Shown here: positions 19,269-29,118 of the stretch, piece by piece
How the letters are laid out: each line of letters starts with the position of its first letter
Position numbering within the stretch: position 1 is the stretch's first letter
Assembly (NCBI GenBank): GCA_003427395.1
Contig: BFEA01000270.1
Span: 233,406-272,061, forward strand
DNA length: 38,656 bases
Direction of reading: 5' to 3'
Source: Chara braunii
Taxonomy: Eukaryota > Streptophyta > Charophyceae > Charales > Characeae
Position numbers and translations under genes: made by a program
The notes under the pieces: model-generated
What the model was told of the DNA's origin: nothing
Database searches by the model: none
The model's input: only the letters and a program-made list of their open reading frames with translations

Positions 19269-20504
19269 CTGAGTTCCCCTAGGTTGGTGTGGACTCAGTG
19301 CTATGTTTATTTTTGTTTGCTGGGCTGTCTGAATGACCTTTTTGGATTGGGCCTATCCTAGGTTGGACAGACCAGTCGCTGTTTTCTTTGGGGTTTCTGA
19401 ACAGGAGGATGGGCGCCCTAGGTTGGGAAGGCTCAGATTCCTGGTGTTTCTTTTGATGGGCTTGAGGTGTGTTTTCTTACGAGGGAGACAAAGGCATGAG
19501 ACTAAGCGTACCCTTAGGTTAGGGCGGCTTAGTCATAAGCCATGAACCAAATGGGTAACCAGAGAATAAATATATTATTGAACTTATACCTTTTGACAGA
19601 CCGGGCACCCTAGGTTAGGAAAGTCAGTCAGTAAGTCAGGTAGAACAAAAAGAGAAGAGCAGTGAATGAAGAGTATAATGAAGGTAACTCGGGCAGGCTG
19701 AGCGTACCCTTAGGTTAGCGCGACTCAGTCATATGCTCATGATAACAAAATGAGCAGAGAGTTAGTATAAATCTTTTTTTATTTTCCCTTCTAAACAAAA
19801 GGCAAAATTAGATGTCTCCCTAGGCTGGGTAGGTCTGACTATCTGCCTAAGAAGAAAGAAAATCATAGAGTTTGTGCAAGTATTCATGGTTGTTTAAATT
19901 GTTGTTACGAAGGTTAAACGTACCCTTAGGTTAGGGTGGTTTAGCCATACGTCCTTGCACTTGTTCAGGCAGACCGGACGTACCCTTAGGTTAGGGCGGT
20001 CTGGTCGCATTGCCTTACGTAACTTAAATTGTATAGGCTAAGTAGGCGTACCCCTAGGTTGGGGCGGCCTAGTGATATGCCCTTGTCGTTGATGTTCTAT
20101 GGGTTGGACGTACCCTTAGGTTAGGGCGGTCTAACCATTTGTCGTTTGTGGTTGTTTAGGCAGGTTAAGCACACACCTAAGTTGGGGCAGTTTAACCCTA
20201 TGTCATATGTAACTTTGTTTAAAGCTGGCTAGGCACACCTCTAGGTTGGGGCAGTCTAGTCCTATGCTTCATGTCGTCAGTTAAGCAGAAACCAGGTCTA
20301 TTCTTAGGTTAGGGCGGCTTGGTCATATGCTTTATGTTCATGGGTTATGTTGAGCTAGGCATACCCCTAGGTTGGGGCAGTCTGGACATACGTTTTTGTT
20401 ATGTGTTGGGCATACCCTTAGGTTAGGGCAGTCCAATTGTGCGTACTTTACTTTGTTTATTTAGACAGGTCAGACATACCCTTAGGTTAGGGCCTTGTTT
20501 GACC
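19269..20504 (+). repeat. Array 1: about 17 stem-loops with variable self-complementary stems and a conserved core
   Basis: Each unit is a left arm, a short linker (often GTA), a core that is usually CCCT-TAGGTT-AGGG or CCCC-TAGGTT-GGGG, a CG or CA, and a right arm complementary to the left. CATATGY often follows. Examples: GACTAAGC/GCTTAGTC (19500-19534), GGTTAAAC/GTTTAGCC (19912-19946), GACCGGAC/GTCTGGTC (19972-20006), GGTTGGAC/GTCTAACC (20102-20136), GGTTAAGC/GTTTAACC (20163-20197), GGCTAGGC/GTCTAGTC (20227-20261), GGTCAGAC/GTTTGACC (20468-20504). Weaker units start at 19269, 19345, 19396, 19593, 19696, 19808, 20043, 20291, 20355 and 20405. Spacing is irregular, about 60-110 bp. Arms differ between units, so complementarity is not simply inherited from copying. 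Pairs that are not Watson-Crick are almost all G-T on this strand. Confidence 0.88.
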
Positions 20505-20870
20505 ATATGTCATAAGTGAGGGGGACATAAGAAGGGAAAAACTGAGTGATCTAACGAACTACATGGCCTAAATCAATGTGGGATCGTGAAAGATGTTTGT
20601 TTATGCATGATTGTGGGTTCTCACTTTGGGGCACCTTTTGGATAGGTTAGTTGTTTTAGATGCTCGCTGAGTGCTGGATCTATAGGCAGGTAAGATGGAT
20701 GATGGGAGGGAAACTTGGGATAAGATTGGACTGACCCTGCTAAAAGTTAGGATCAGTGTTAGCTCACGACCCCATCTGGAGGTCGTGCAGACTAACATTG
20801 ATTCTACATTATCAAGCAGGTGTTAAGAGTTAGTCCCAAGTATAGTTTTACTTTGCACTTCTATTTTCAG

Positions 20871-21110
20871 CTTTGTATAAATCTTGGCAGTCTCCTGTTC
20901 CTACGGGAAGTGCTGTCGAAATCTCTACAAACCTGAAAGAGTTAGTCATTTTTGGACTCATAGAAATTATGGGAAGGCACTTTTCCTACGGAAAGCGCTG
21001 CCGAAATTTGGCAAAATTTAAAGAGTTATAATATTTTCAGTTAGAACTTGATAACTCTGCCCTGAGTAGGGGAGGTGCTGCTGAACTTCTCAGGAGATGA
21101 GCATGAGACT
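20871..21110 (+). repeat. Array 1b: tandem units with a GGCA...TGCC hairpin
   Basis: Units open with a TATAAAT-like motif and carry a hairpin whose outer arms are GGCAG/CTGTC (20886-20890 with 20913-20917) or GGCA/TGCC (20976-20979 with 20999-21002). The inner arm is TTTCC-TAC-GGAAA or similar, followed by GAAATTT and an AAGAGTTA tail. A third, more decayed unit lies near 21060-21110. The matching array in copy 2 has five units. Confidence 0.7.
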
Positions 21111-21224
21111 AGCAGGGGAGTTAGGATACGACTTAAGAAGTACTCCCCATCTGAGTTTGAGCATCGTAGTGGTTATCTTTGACCTGTACTGTGATGCATG
21201 TTCTCCCGATTTATTGAAGGCTTG

Positions 21225-21365
21225 ACTTGGTCAGCCTGATCTTACAAAGGATCACTCTTTTGTTATCACTAATAATAGGTCGGTTGCCGATTCGTCGGTT
21301 TACGACTCAGCTTTCGTATTTCTCCTGCCTCTCAAACCTAAGGCCTTGGCCCTTGCCGGGATTTA
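21225..21365 (+). repeat. Conserved hairpin block of X, copy 1
   Basis: The block TGATCTTACAAAGGATC, TTGTTATCACTAATAATAGG, CGGTTGCCGATTCGTCGG and AAGGCCTTGGCCCTT matches 29925-30050 in copy 2. Several parts form short hairpins. In the last one the copy-2 stem AAGGCT/AGCCTT corresponds to AAGGCC/GGCC here, a paired T-A to C-G change. Confidence 0.6.
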
Positions 21366-21369
21366 TGTT

Positions 21370-22160
21370 TTTTTTCTTTTGGGTTTTCACCCAGTTTCTT
21401 TATAAATGACCATTTCTTAAAGACTGAGTATTTGTGTTGAAGATTGGTGGGGAAATGGTTGGGCTTGTGTGCATAAGGCAGGGTGTGAGCTGCAGAAGGC
21501 TGAAAAGTTGACCCCTTTAGTGTGTGTGATGTTGTTTGAATGCTGTGCGTATGATTGCAGGTATGTATGAGAGAATCTCGATTAAGTATTTGGTGAATGA
21601 TTATGTTTGGGATTCAGATGGGCAAATCACACAACTGTCGTGAGAGTGAACTACCCCACAACCTCTTGTTTGAGTGAGATTGTTCTTTCCCATCCTGATA
21701 ATGTGATAGTCAAAGTTAGCGTACGCTCGGGTAACCCTCATAGGGCTACACGAGCGCGCGCCTACGTTTTTCTTTCTTTAGTTGATGATTTACTTGGTTA
21801 GACGTTAGTCCCGAGCCTGGAATTCGAGGTCCTGGTACAAAACGTCCTAGGCTCAGCACAGAGGGGGTTACCCCTCGCGCGGGGGCTGAGTTACTTATGC
21901 ACACGATGCTGTTCCGGGGAAACAGGAACGCCGCGAGGATGAGGGGCTGTCCCCAGCAACTCTGTCCGACGGGGCGTTCGTGCTTTCTTCTGCTAACGCT
22001 AAAGTGGTCTTTTTTTTTTCCCTTGTTTTAATTTATTTTGGTGGAACGATAAAGTTTCGGGCGGAAGGTTTAGCGAGTCGCTGGTGGTGCGCCAGACAAC
22101 TCACCACCGCTCCGAATTCCTTCCTACCCTAGGGACCATCTTACCCCTCAGCCTTTGGGA
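21370..22160. other. X spacer, copy 1, with no gene
   Basis: AT-rich then GC-rich sequence, partly matching 30055-30330 early on (ACTGAGTATTT and TTGACCCC are shared). Later sequence, including ACACGATGCTGTTCCGGGG near 21900, has no counterpart that I could see in copy 2. No coding signal. Confidence 0.4.
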
Positions 22161-22164
22161 CACC

Positions 22165-22460
22165 TCAGGGTGCTGAAGACGGTAAGGCCCTCAGGCCGGG
22201 TTTGCGCTTGCAAAAGGTTTACCTCCCTTAGCGCGCACTTCAGCCGACGCCTGAGCGTCGAGAGCGACCCCATGGCTCAAGGGAGGCCACCCGGGTATGA
22301 GCACCGTATAATGCGTCGTCATCACGGCTGCTGGCGTAGGACTGCATTGCTGGTCGGTATGTGTAGGTCCTGCGTCCGCGCGACTTTACACCAAGCCTTG
22401 CGCTCGACACTTTCCGCACCTAAAAGTTATGGGTCAAGCAGAAAGGACAAAGGCGCGTTA
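22165..22460 (+). repeat. Extra copy of the GACACT/AGTGTC hairpin unit inside X copy 1
   Basis: The order AGCCGACGCCTGAGCGTCGA, GTATGAGCACCGTATAATGCGTCGTC and GGTCCTGCGTCCGCGCGACTTTACA parallels 22905-23100 and 30690-30850. X copy 1 therefore holds two versions of this unit and copy 2 holds one. The central hairpin is GACGC/GCGTC here and GACAC/GTGTC in the other two, an A-T to G-C paired replacement. Confidence 0.65.
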
Positions 22461-22724
22461 TGGCCAGTAGACCCGAGTTTCGGTAGCGCGAAACGACGCG
22501 TGGACGAGATGCCAGTCCTAGTCGGCCTATGGGAACCCGTGTACGAGCCTCCAACGTTTCGAACATTGGGTGGCCTATGGATCTGATTTTGGGCATTATC
22601 TGCACGCATCTTTCGCATTGGCTTGCCCCTTCTATTTTGATCAGACTATACAAGGGGGAATATGGGTTAGGCAGAGAGAGAAAGGGGGGTGAACCTCTTT
22701 CTCTATCTGCGGTTGCTCCTTTGA

Positions 22725-23469
22725 GTTTCCATAGTTGGACGTTGTAGTCCGTGGCAACCGTCAAAGTCAAACCCCTTGATTTTGGCTACCACAACAGCTC
22801 TGAAGTTGTCTACTCAACCCCTCTGCACAGGGTGCAGAAGAGAGTGTGGTCTTCAACCGCACATGGCGGTTGTCTAGCGCCGAGGGAGTAACTCCTCAAA
22901 AGCGCTTGTCAGCCGACACTTGAGTGTCGAAAACGACCCTCGAGATTATCAAGGGCCGCGCGGTTACAAGTACTACATAGTACCCCATCAGTGCGAACGC
23001 TCGCTGATGCACGCATGGCTGGTCGATATGAGAGGGTCATGCGTGTGCCCAACTTTTATGCTAAGTCCAGCGCGCGATACCTATCTGATTTCTCGCTGCA
23101 TAGAGTTATGGGTCGGATACTGAAGGGACAAGGAGTGTTGTTTGTGGGGTTTGTTTTGTGTTCTTCCATGTGTCGTGTGTTTGTGGATGTAAGTATTGTG
23201 GTGTAAAGCGTGGTGTGCGTGATGAGTCATAGTCGACCGGCATCGAGTCGTGTTCGGGACGTAAGCCCCCCAGAACATCGATTCACGTGCGGGTTCGATT
23301 TTTGGGCGTTGGACCGCGCGTACCCCCTATGCTACAGCGAACGAGAAACGCCCTCGGCTGGGCCACCTCCGCAATTGCATAGGAAAAGCCTTCGCAAGTG
23401 GTTAAGTAGCTCGACGGGGATACGCCGACCTAAGGGATGGTGACAACTCCCGCAGGTGGAGGTGAGCGG
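22725..23469 (+). repeat. Right-hand part of X, copy 1
   Basis: This matches 30475-31266. It begins GTTGGACGTTGTAGTCCGTGGCA with an AAAGTCAA-ACCCC-TTGATTTT hairpin, then CAGGGTGCAGAAGAG, the GACACT-TG-AGTGTC hairpin, and a stretch with ACGAGAAACGCCCTCGGCTGG. It ends in GGTGGAGGTGAGCGG directly before Y. No protein-coding potential is seen. Confidence 0.75.
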
Positions 23470-25400
23470 TGTCGGTGCGAATACCCTTACAAGGGCATCC
23501 GCCTTGGTTTTTGCATGCGACAGAAAATAGGCTTGGTTTCAAGTTTAAATATTCCGCACGAGGCGCGGCTGCATCTGTGGTTTATGTTAGGCTGAATGGT
23601 TGATGAGGGTAGGGAGTGTGTGGGCGCGCTGGTTAGAGGCGCGCGTGATCCTTTTACTTTTTGGTTGATGATTGTGAAAGTCGGCGTAGTTGCCGACCAT
23701 ATTTTTTATTTTTTTGATTAAACTATGATTAAAAAGATTTTTGTCCTTTGATTGGTGTGCTTATTTGTGACTTGCGCGTACGTATAGAGGGCGCGACGTC
23801 GACGGCAGCATGACTCGTTATAGTCGCGCGGTAGGCGCGAAAGGTTGGCGGTCGGGAGTTCGTCTGGTAGGTTGATGTGTGGGTATGAAACGTTTCGGTA
23901 GGTCCACACATAGCGAAGTGTTTGCTTATTTTTGTGTCTATCAATATTAGACCCAGCCTTGGCCTTAGCACTAGCGGTTATGACGTCAAACTTTCGTTAA
24001 AGAGATTCAGGGGTCAACGGTCCGGCGGGGTTATCCCCCTTGGTTTTGCCGTCGGCGGCGTCGGGACGGTACTAACAATTTATTTTTCCCCGTTCATCGT
24101 ATCTCGACGGTTAAAAGTTTTTAATACTTTAGTGGTTATTTATTTCACTTCGGCACTTCTTGAACTAGGCGCAACGCCGGGTTAGGAGGTCGTCGCGACG
24201 GTCGGGAACCTTGGGCGCACGTCTCCTATGTTTTGACCTCTGGGTTCCTGATCGTTCGGGATGTAGGCGGAATTCCTCTTTTCCGCCGGACTTGAAACAC
24301 GGACCGAGAAAGGTCAACGTGCGGGAGGTCGCTCACGTCTCCATAGTCGTGGCTTCACTCGATTACCATTTGGAGGGCGCTGATAGCCCAATAAGTAAAA
24401 GCGGATCGGGGAGTGTCCCAAACAAGCCTGGGGCGTGGTGGGGTGGCCGTTGTAGTAAACTCACCCGTGGAACCACCTCCACGTCAGTCCTCAAAGTTCT
24501 CATTTGAAATATGTGCTACTACTGCCAAGGTCCGTGCTGGGATCCGCTTTTGCCTAGGCTTATGTTCTGATTTTGCAGCAGGCCCGGTGTCTACACGCCG
24601 TCAAGGAATTAAGAGTTGCCCCGACGACAGGGTATACTTCGCTTACTTCAGCAAGGCGGACGCAAGGGGGGGGGGCTGGTAGGGTCGGCAGGTGAGTTCA
24701 TGCACACTCCCAAGCGGATCTCGGCTCCCATGACCTCCGTCCTGTCCGGTATGGCTTGCGGCAGGCGCAGACTGAGGTCGACAGCGCTGTGGAGAGGTTC
24801 ACAGCACTGCCACTATGTGTATCACTTGTTGGGCCTGGGTATAGGGGCGGAGACTAATCGGACTATCGGTAGCCAATACAGTCAGACCGGTTGCGCCCAC
24901 TGAACGATACTAAGCCTCGGTGAGCGCTGTGCTGATGATGAATAGAACGCGGGGCTAGGTGCAATGCTGTTCTCTTGATGACGAGCGCGACGATCTGGAC
25001 AAAGGGGAAGAAAAGGGGAGATTGACAAAGCGAGGCTGACGAGCGGGGAAACGGGTGCTGACAGAGACAAAGGGAGACAGGGAAGTGAAAATGAATGTAG
25101 GCGCAAATTTGCGCCGGGTGTATTTGGAAGAAGCCAATGACAGGAGATCAGTGGGGCGGCCGGGTGAGCTCATAGCTCGCCCATTTCTCGTCAGTTTTGG
25201 GCAAGAGGAGAGGCGATCCCGGGGTTCTTGCCCCGGGTGAGTTACATGGTGGAGCTAGAATTAGCGTTAAAATAGTGGAGTAAAGGATAGTGAGGTAGAG
25301 GGTGCGTGAGCTATGGTGGAGCAAAGAGAAGAGAAATTGAGAAAAGACTTATCCTCCTCATTTCCTAAAGGAATTGAGCAGGGGAGAGCTCGGATCTGGG
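23470..25400 (+). repeat. Y repeat, copy 1 (about 1.93 kb)
   Basis: It is closely similar over its whole length to 36372-38311, with mostly transition differences and small indels. It starts TGTCGGTGCGAATACCCTT with an ATACCCTT-AC-AAGGGCAT hairpin. Other paired elements are GTCGGC/GCCGAC near 23681-23698, a 16-bp palindrome GGCGCAAATTTGCGCC (25100-25115), GGTGAGCT-CAT-AGCTCGCC, and CCCGGGG/CCCCGGG near 25217-25237. Open frames inside it show no domain. Higher similarity than X suggests slower decay, later exchange, or a different origin for this part. Confidence 0.8.
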
Positions 25401-25702
25401 TACTAGGGGAAAGATTAGTAGGGAAAGGGGGGCTGCGCGAAGATATCAACCCGATGGCTATGGCCGAGTGGGATCTGTCAAACTCGCTCGATTCTCAATG
25501 GAATCGAGTGAACTAGAATAGTAGATAGGGGTTTATGGTGATTATGAGTTAGATGGTGAGACCAGAATGGAGGGAAAGTTAGTAAGAAGAGTGTTAGTGA
25601 GAGCATAGACTGCGCGGAGGTTGTTTGAAACCAGTTGTGGAAGGAGTAGAATCATCGTTAAAAGTACCGGCGGCATCACGCTCGCACGACCCCGAAACCT
25701 CA

Positions 25703-25724
25703 AGAGAGAGAGAGAGAGAGAGAG
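25703..25724 (+). repeat. (AG)n microsatellite
   Basis: Eleven AG dinucleotides followed by GGAAG. A simple repeat with no coding relevance. Confidence 0.9.
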
Positions 25725-27024
25725 GGAAGTGGCGAGAGCTAGTGGGGGCTTACCTCGTAGCTGGCAGAGAGAGTTGGTCAGGCGGGATGAGCCGAAAGGG
25801 CGAAGCTACGGAGTCGAACTGTGTGCCAATAACGGGCGATGCTGTCAGTGTACCTTCTCATATTCCAATGGAACCTTCAACCTCAGTTTATATTTTTGAT
25901 AAATACTGGAGGGGAGGTTTTCACAGATGCTATGTATCTTTCCGTGCTCTAGCTGAAGATTCATTCAAGTTTGCTCACAATTATCTATGGGAGTAGTGCG
26001 AGCTGGATTGATGGCCAGATACTTACCTGTCGTGCCGACGGGTTGGGAAGGCAGAAGCTATCTCCTTGGCGGAAAGCTTTTTCGGTTTCATGGTCTAAGC
26101 CGGTCGGAGGGGAGACAGCGGGTTCCTTTGGGTCTGAGCGATGGATTCCCTCTGATGTCGCTTGTTCAAACAATCGGCACAGCAAAAAAAGGGAGGGCGT
26201 GAGGCCAGCCGAGAGATTGGAGGCCTTACATGTTGGCTAGTGAGCAACGTACCATATGAGATGACCATGACTATGAGTCGGTGGAAGGTTCACTCCTAAT
26301 CTGGTGTCTGCAGGAGAAACTGTTTACGGCGGTTTGAACAAGAAGTTTGGGTGTCTGCAGTGATAAAATGAGAAAGTGGGCTCGACTATCAACCAGCACA
26401 CAGCCCGTGTGGACGAAGACAACAACAGCAAGCGAGCAACAAGGACAGGAAGGCTGTCAGTTTAGTCAAAAGGGGGCGGCTTCCGGTCGGTCTAGCCAAG
26501 AGGAGCTGCTGTCTGTGGGACACTACGCTACTCTATTTCATCGTTGGGAGTAGCAGAATTCCTCTCCCCTGAGGTACCATCCTCAGATCCGTTCAGAGGC
26601 TATGAGATTGGGTGTATTCAGCCATGACCCTGTTGGAGTGAAGTGGATAGAGAAGAACAGAGGACCGCCTCCGTAGATAGAAGAAGGCGGGGGAGAGGGC
26701 AGGCACATACCTGGCGTTAGTTTGTATGATTGACATCCGCATGTGTTCTAGTAGAAGATTCAATGACATTTCACTTCTTCATCCTAATGATGGAATGGGA
26801 GTGAGACTAGTTGTGTGGTTGGGGCAGACTAGCAGTGGGGTTGTGGCCTGACTGTGGAGCGCCGAGGAGCGGAAGAAGCCCCATTTACATCAGGGTGGTG
26901 CGGATCGTTGGTTGGAGATGTTGATACGGCGGCCACCACTGGTCATGACTGTCGTCAGAGAACTGCTACTGAGTTTTGGTCTGGTGGAACTAGGACAAAG
27001 CAGTTGCTCTCACGGCGGAGTCTC

Positions 27025-27445
27025 GGTATTTGCTGTTGCCTTTGACTATGCGTTATTGCTGCTGCTTTCGACTGTGCGCTGTTGCTGCTAATTGATTGAC
27101 TACGTGCGAACTGCCGCTGTCTGTTGTAGGTTGTGCACAGACTACTGCTGCGAGCTACTGTTGGTTGTGTACCGATTGCTACTGCGTATTGTGCACCAGC
27201 TGCTGCTGTTGCTAATGGCCCCCGCTGTATGCTGCTGCTAGTGCCTGCTGTTGATTAGTGCACACTGTTGCGTGTAGCTACGAGCTGCGGAAAACTGTTG
27301 TTGCTGGCAGCCGCTACTGTTGTTGTTGGCCGCCGCCATGTACTACCGCTGCGTCTATGGACGGTGTGCGGACTGCTGCTGCTGGCGACTACTGCTGTTA
27401 CTATTGACTGCCGCTGAGTACTACTGCTGCTTTTGCAGACTGATA
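27025..27445. repeat. Degenerate CTG/TTG/CCG triplet-rich block
   Basis: GCTGCTG, GTTGTTG, CTACTGCTG and similar triplets recur throughout but never as a long perfect run. This is cryptic simple sequence, perhaps a decayed trinucleotide microsatellite. All frames are broken by stops, so it is not a Gln- or Ala-rich exon. Confidence 0.75.
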
Positions 27446-28105
27446 TAGGCTGTGGTGCAGCGACAATTGGGCTGAGGGGAGGTAATCAGGCTGGACAAGT
27501 AGGGGGTTAGTGCTGCGATTTGGGAGGTCGTCAGGGGGTTGATTTCGGCAGTTTTACTTCAAAAGTTGAAGCAGCAGTTACATTGGCTGCCATTGCGGGG
27601 CCCTCAGGCGATTGAAGATAACAAGGCTCTCTCTCGCGAGTTTGAGCGCACCCTCCTTGGATCTGAGAGTCTCAAAACCTTTCTCTATCTGCCCTTCTCA
27701 CTCTAAGTCTAGTCTGTTGGTTACGAGAGGAAGGCGGTAGGCGGGATTGCAACCCGTAGGTCCGCACCAAGACTCTATGGGGAGTCATCTCACCGATTGC
27801 GGGAGCTCTGCCGGAACTAAGGAGGAGTTCTGGAGGCAGGGAACCATTAGGTATACCTTTCTCTATTTGTATGACCCCATATTACCCCTGTTTGACTACT
27901 TCCCTTTAGTTTGACTGATATATGCATGAGATTGTCCCTATGACTTTGCTTTCTTTCAGGACATAACCAGACTAAGTAAAGGAATTTATGCGCAATGTCA
28001 GTTTCAGCTTCATTGTTTGACTAGAAGCAGATTGTGGGGTTGCATCTGGGGGAAGGATGGGAGAAATGTTGTATTGCATGAAGTTTAACCGGGTCAACCA
28101 ATGGC

Positions 28106-28831
28106 TGGGTCAGTTCCATAAGTTTGGGAAGGCTCAATGCTATGGTTATTTTGAATTGTCTGGAGGACCAGACAAGTTTCATAAGTATGGGTGGTCTGGT
28201 TGCTCTGAATTGTGAGGGCTGACTGTGACTGATTTTTCAGGGACCAAGCATGTTCCATAAGTTTGGGTGGCTTGGTCGCCTTGTTTACTTTGAGTTTTTG
28301 TGTTAGTTTCTTTAGTTCGTGAACGAGGAGGTCTGAGCATGTTCCATAAGTTTGGGTGGCTCAGCCTCTTCTTACTTTGGCTTTAAGAAAAACGAACCAG
28401 GTTGAGGACCAATACATGTTCCATAAGTTTGGGTGGTCTTGGTCCAACGCCTCGCACATGCTGGAACCAGAAGGTTATAAACTGTCTATACTTTATTATT
28501 ATATTATCTATGAATAGGCTAGTTAGACAGGGTTCCATAAGTTTGGGTGGTCTGACTATAGCTTTTCACCAACTGAAGAGAGTATGAAGTAAGAATAAAC
28601 TTGTGGTACGAAGGGGCAGACTGAATCTTGAGCTGAAGATGATCGGTTCAGTTATATGCTACCTCAAAAGATTAAGTGCAGACAATTGTATAAATTTTGG
28701 ATACTTAAACAGTTCAGGGCGACTAGGATGACCTAGTCATATGCCCAAACAAGAGAAAAGTTGTTGTGCCCTGTGTTTGTGTATTTTCCCTGGCTGGGCT
28801 AGACATGTTCCATAAGTTTGGGTGGTCTAGC
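28106..28831 (+). repeat. Array 2: stem-loops with the alternative core TCCA-TAAGTT-TGGG
   Basis: Units share the core TTCCATAAGTTTGGGTG between complementary arms that differ each time: ACCAGAC/GTCTGGT (28167-28200), GACCAAGC/GCTTGGTC (28242-28277), CTGAGC/GCTCAG (28333-28364), GGACCAA/TTGGTCC (28406-28445), TAGTTAGAC/GTCTGACTA (28520-28558, one T-G pair), GCTAGAC/GTCTAGC (28798-28831). A weak first unit lies at 28106-28137. Two further units keep paired arms but have lost the core: ACTGAA/TTCAGT (28620-28652) and GACTAGG/CCTAGTC (28721-28738). The second of these, like some array 1 units, is followed by CATATGC. Confidence 0.88.
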
Positions 28832-29118
28832 GTTATGCCCTATGTAAGCTGGGTATAAGGGGATAAATCATTGAAAGACTATGAATTATTGTTTGCCAAT
28901 TTAACTTTGGGGATGGTGAGAGTACTTACCTTTGTTGTTTGGTCTGCATGTGACTGAGTGAGGCTACTGCTTAGTCTGAGTTTCAGTTTGATAGGTAGTT
29001 GCTTTAGTTGCTCGCCACGTGCTAGAGCTATAGGAGTTAGTTTCAATTCCTGCATTTTCTGAGCTAAGTTTTTTTTCTTAGATCAATTTCTGCATTTTTT
29101 GGGGCCATTTATTTATAC

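Larger units (their letters stand above)
18858..25400 (+). repeat. X/Y structured repeat, copy 1 (about 6.5 kb)
   Basis: Everything from TGCCTTTCTTGG at 18858 to CGGATCTGGG at 25400 has a counterpart, in the same order and orientation, in 27690-38311. The X part (18858-23469) is diverged and rich in hairpins. The Y part (23470-25400) is still close to its partner. No protein domain occurs anywhere in it. Both copies start with TG, as an LTR would, but a matching CA end, primer-binding site and polypurine tract were not found. It may be a very long LTR of a non-coding retroelement or one copy of a segmental duplication. Confidence 0.75.
25401..27689. other. Region between the two X/Y copies
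   Basis: About 2.3 kb with no recognised coding sequence. If the X/Y copies are LTRs, this is the internal region, far too short for gag-pol. It contains a (GA)n run (25703-25724), possible minus-strand splice donors at 25754, 26027 and 26711, and a triplet-rich block at its right end. A short A-box-like TGGCCGAGTGG near 25462 has no properly spaced B box. Confidence 0.4.

Noticed and set aside
19500-20504. CCCTTAGGTTAGGG as interstitial telomere repeats
   Set aside because: TTAGGG-like words occur once per unit inside a hairpin core and never in tandem. Array 2 has TTCCATAAGTTTGGG instead.
19269-20504. Integron attC-like sites (variable stems, conserved ends)
   Set aside because: The layout is superficially similar, but there is no integrase, no cassette ORFs and no attC end motifs. 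The surroundings are plant-type retroelements.
24928-24960. Hammerhead ribozyme (CTGATGA)
   Set aside because: The required GAAA and helix II/III pairing are absent. A retrozyme is therefore not supported.
25462-25496. tRNA-Ser/Leu-like A box TGGCCGAGTGG followed by GCTCGATTCTC
   Set aside because: The boxes are only about 14 bases apart, too close for a tRNA, and no arms fold.
19269-28831. CRISPR array
   Set aside because: Spacing is irregular, the repeated core is short, the flanks are self-complementary and differ, there are no cas genes, and the context is eukaryotic.
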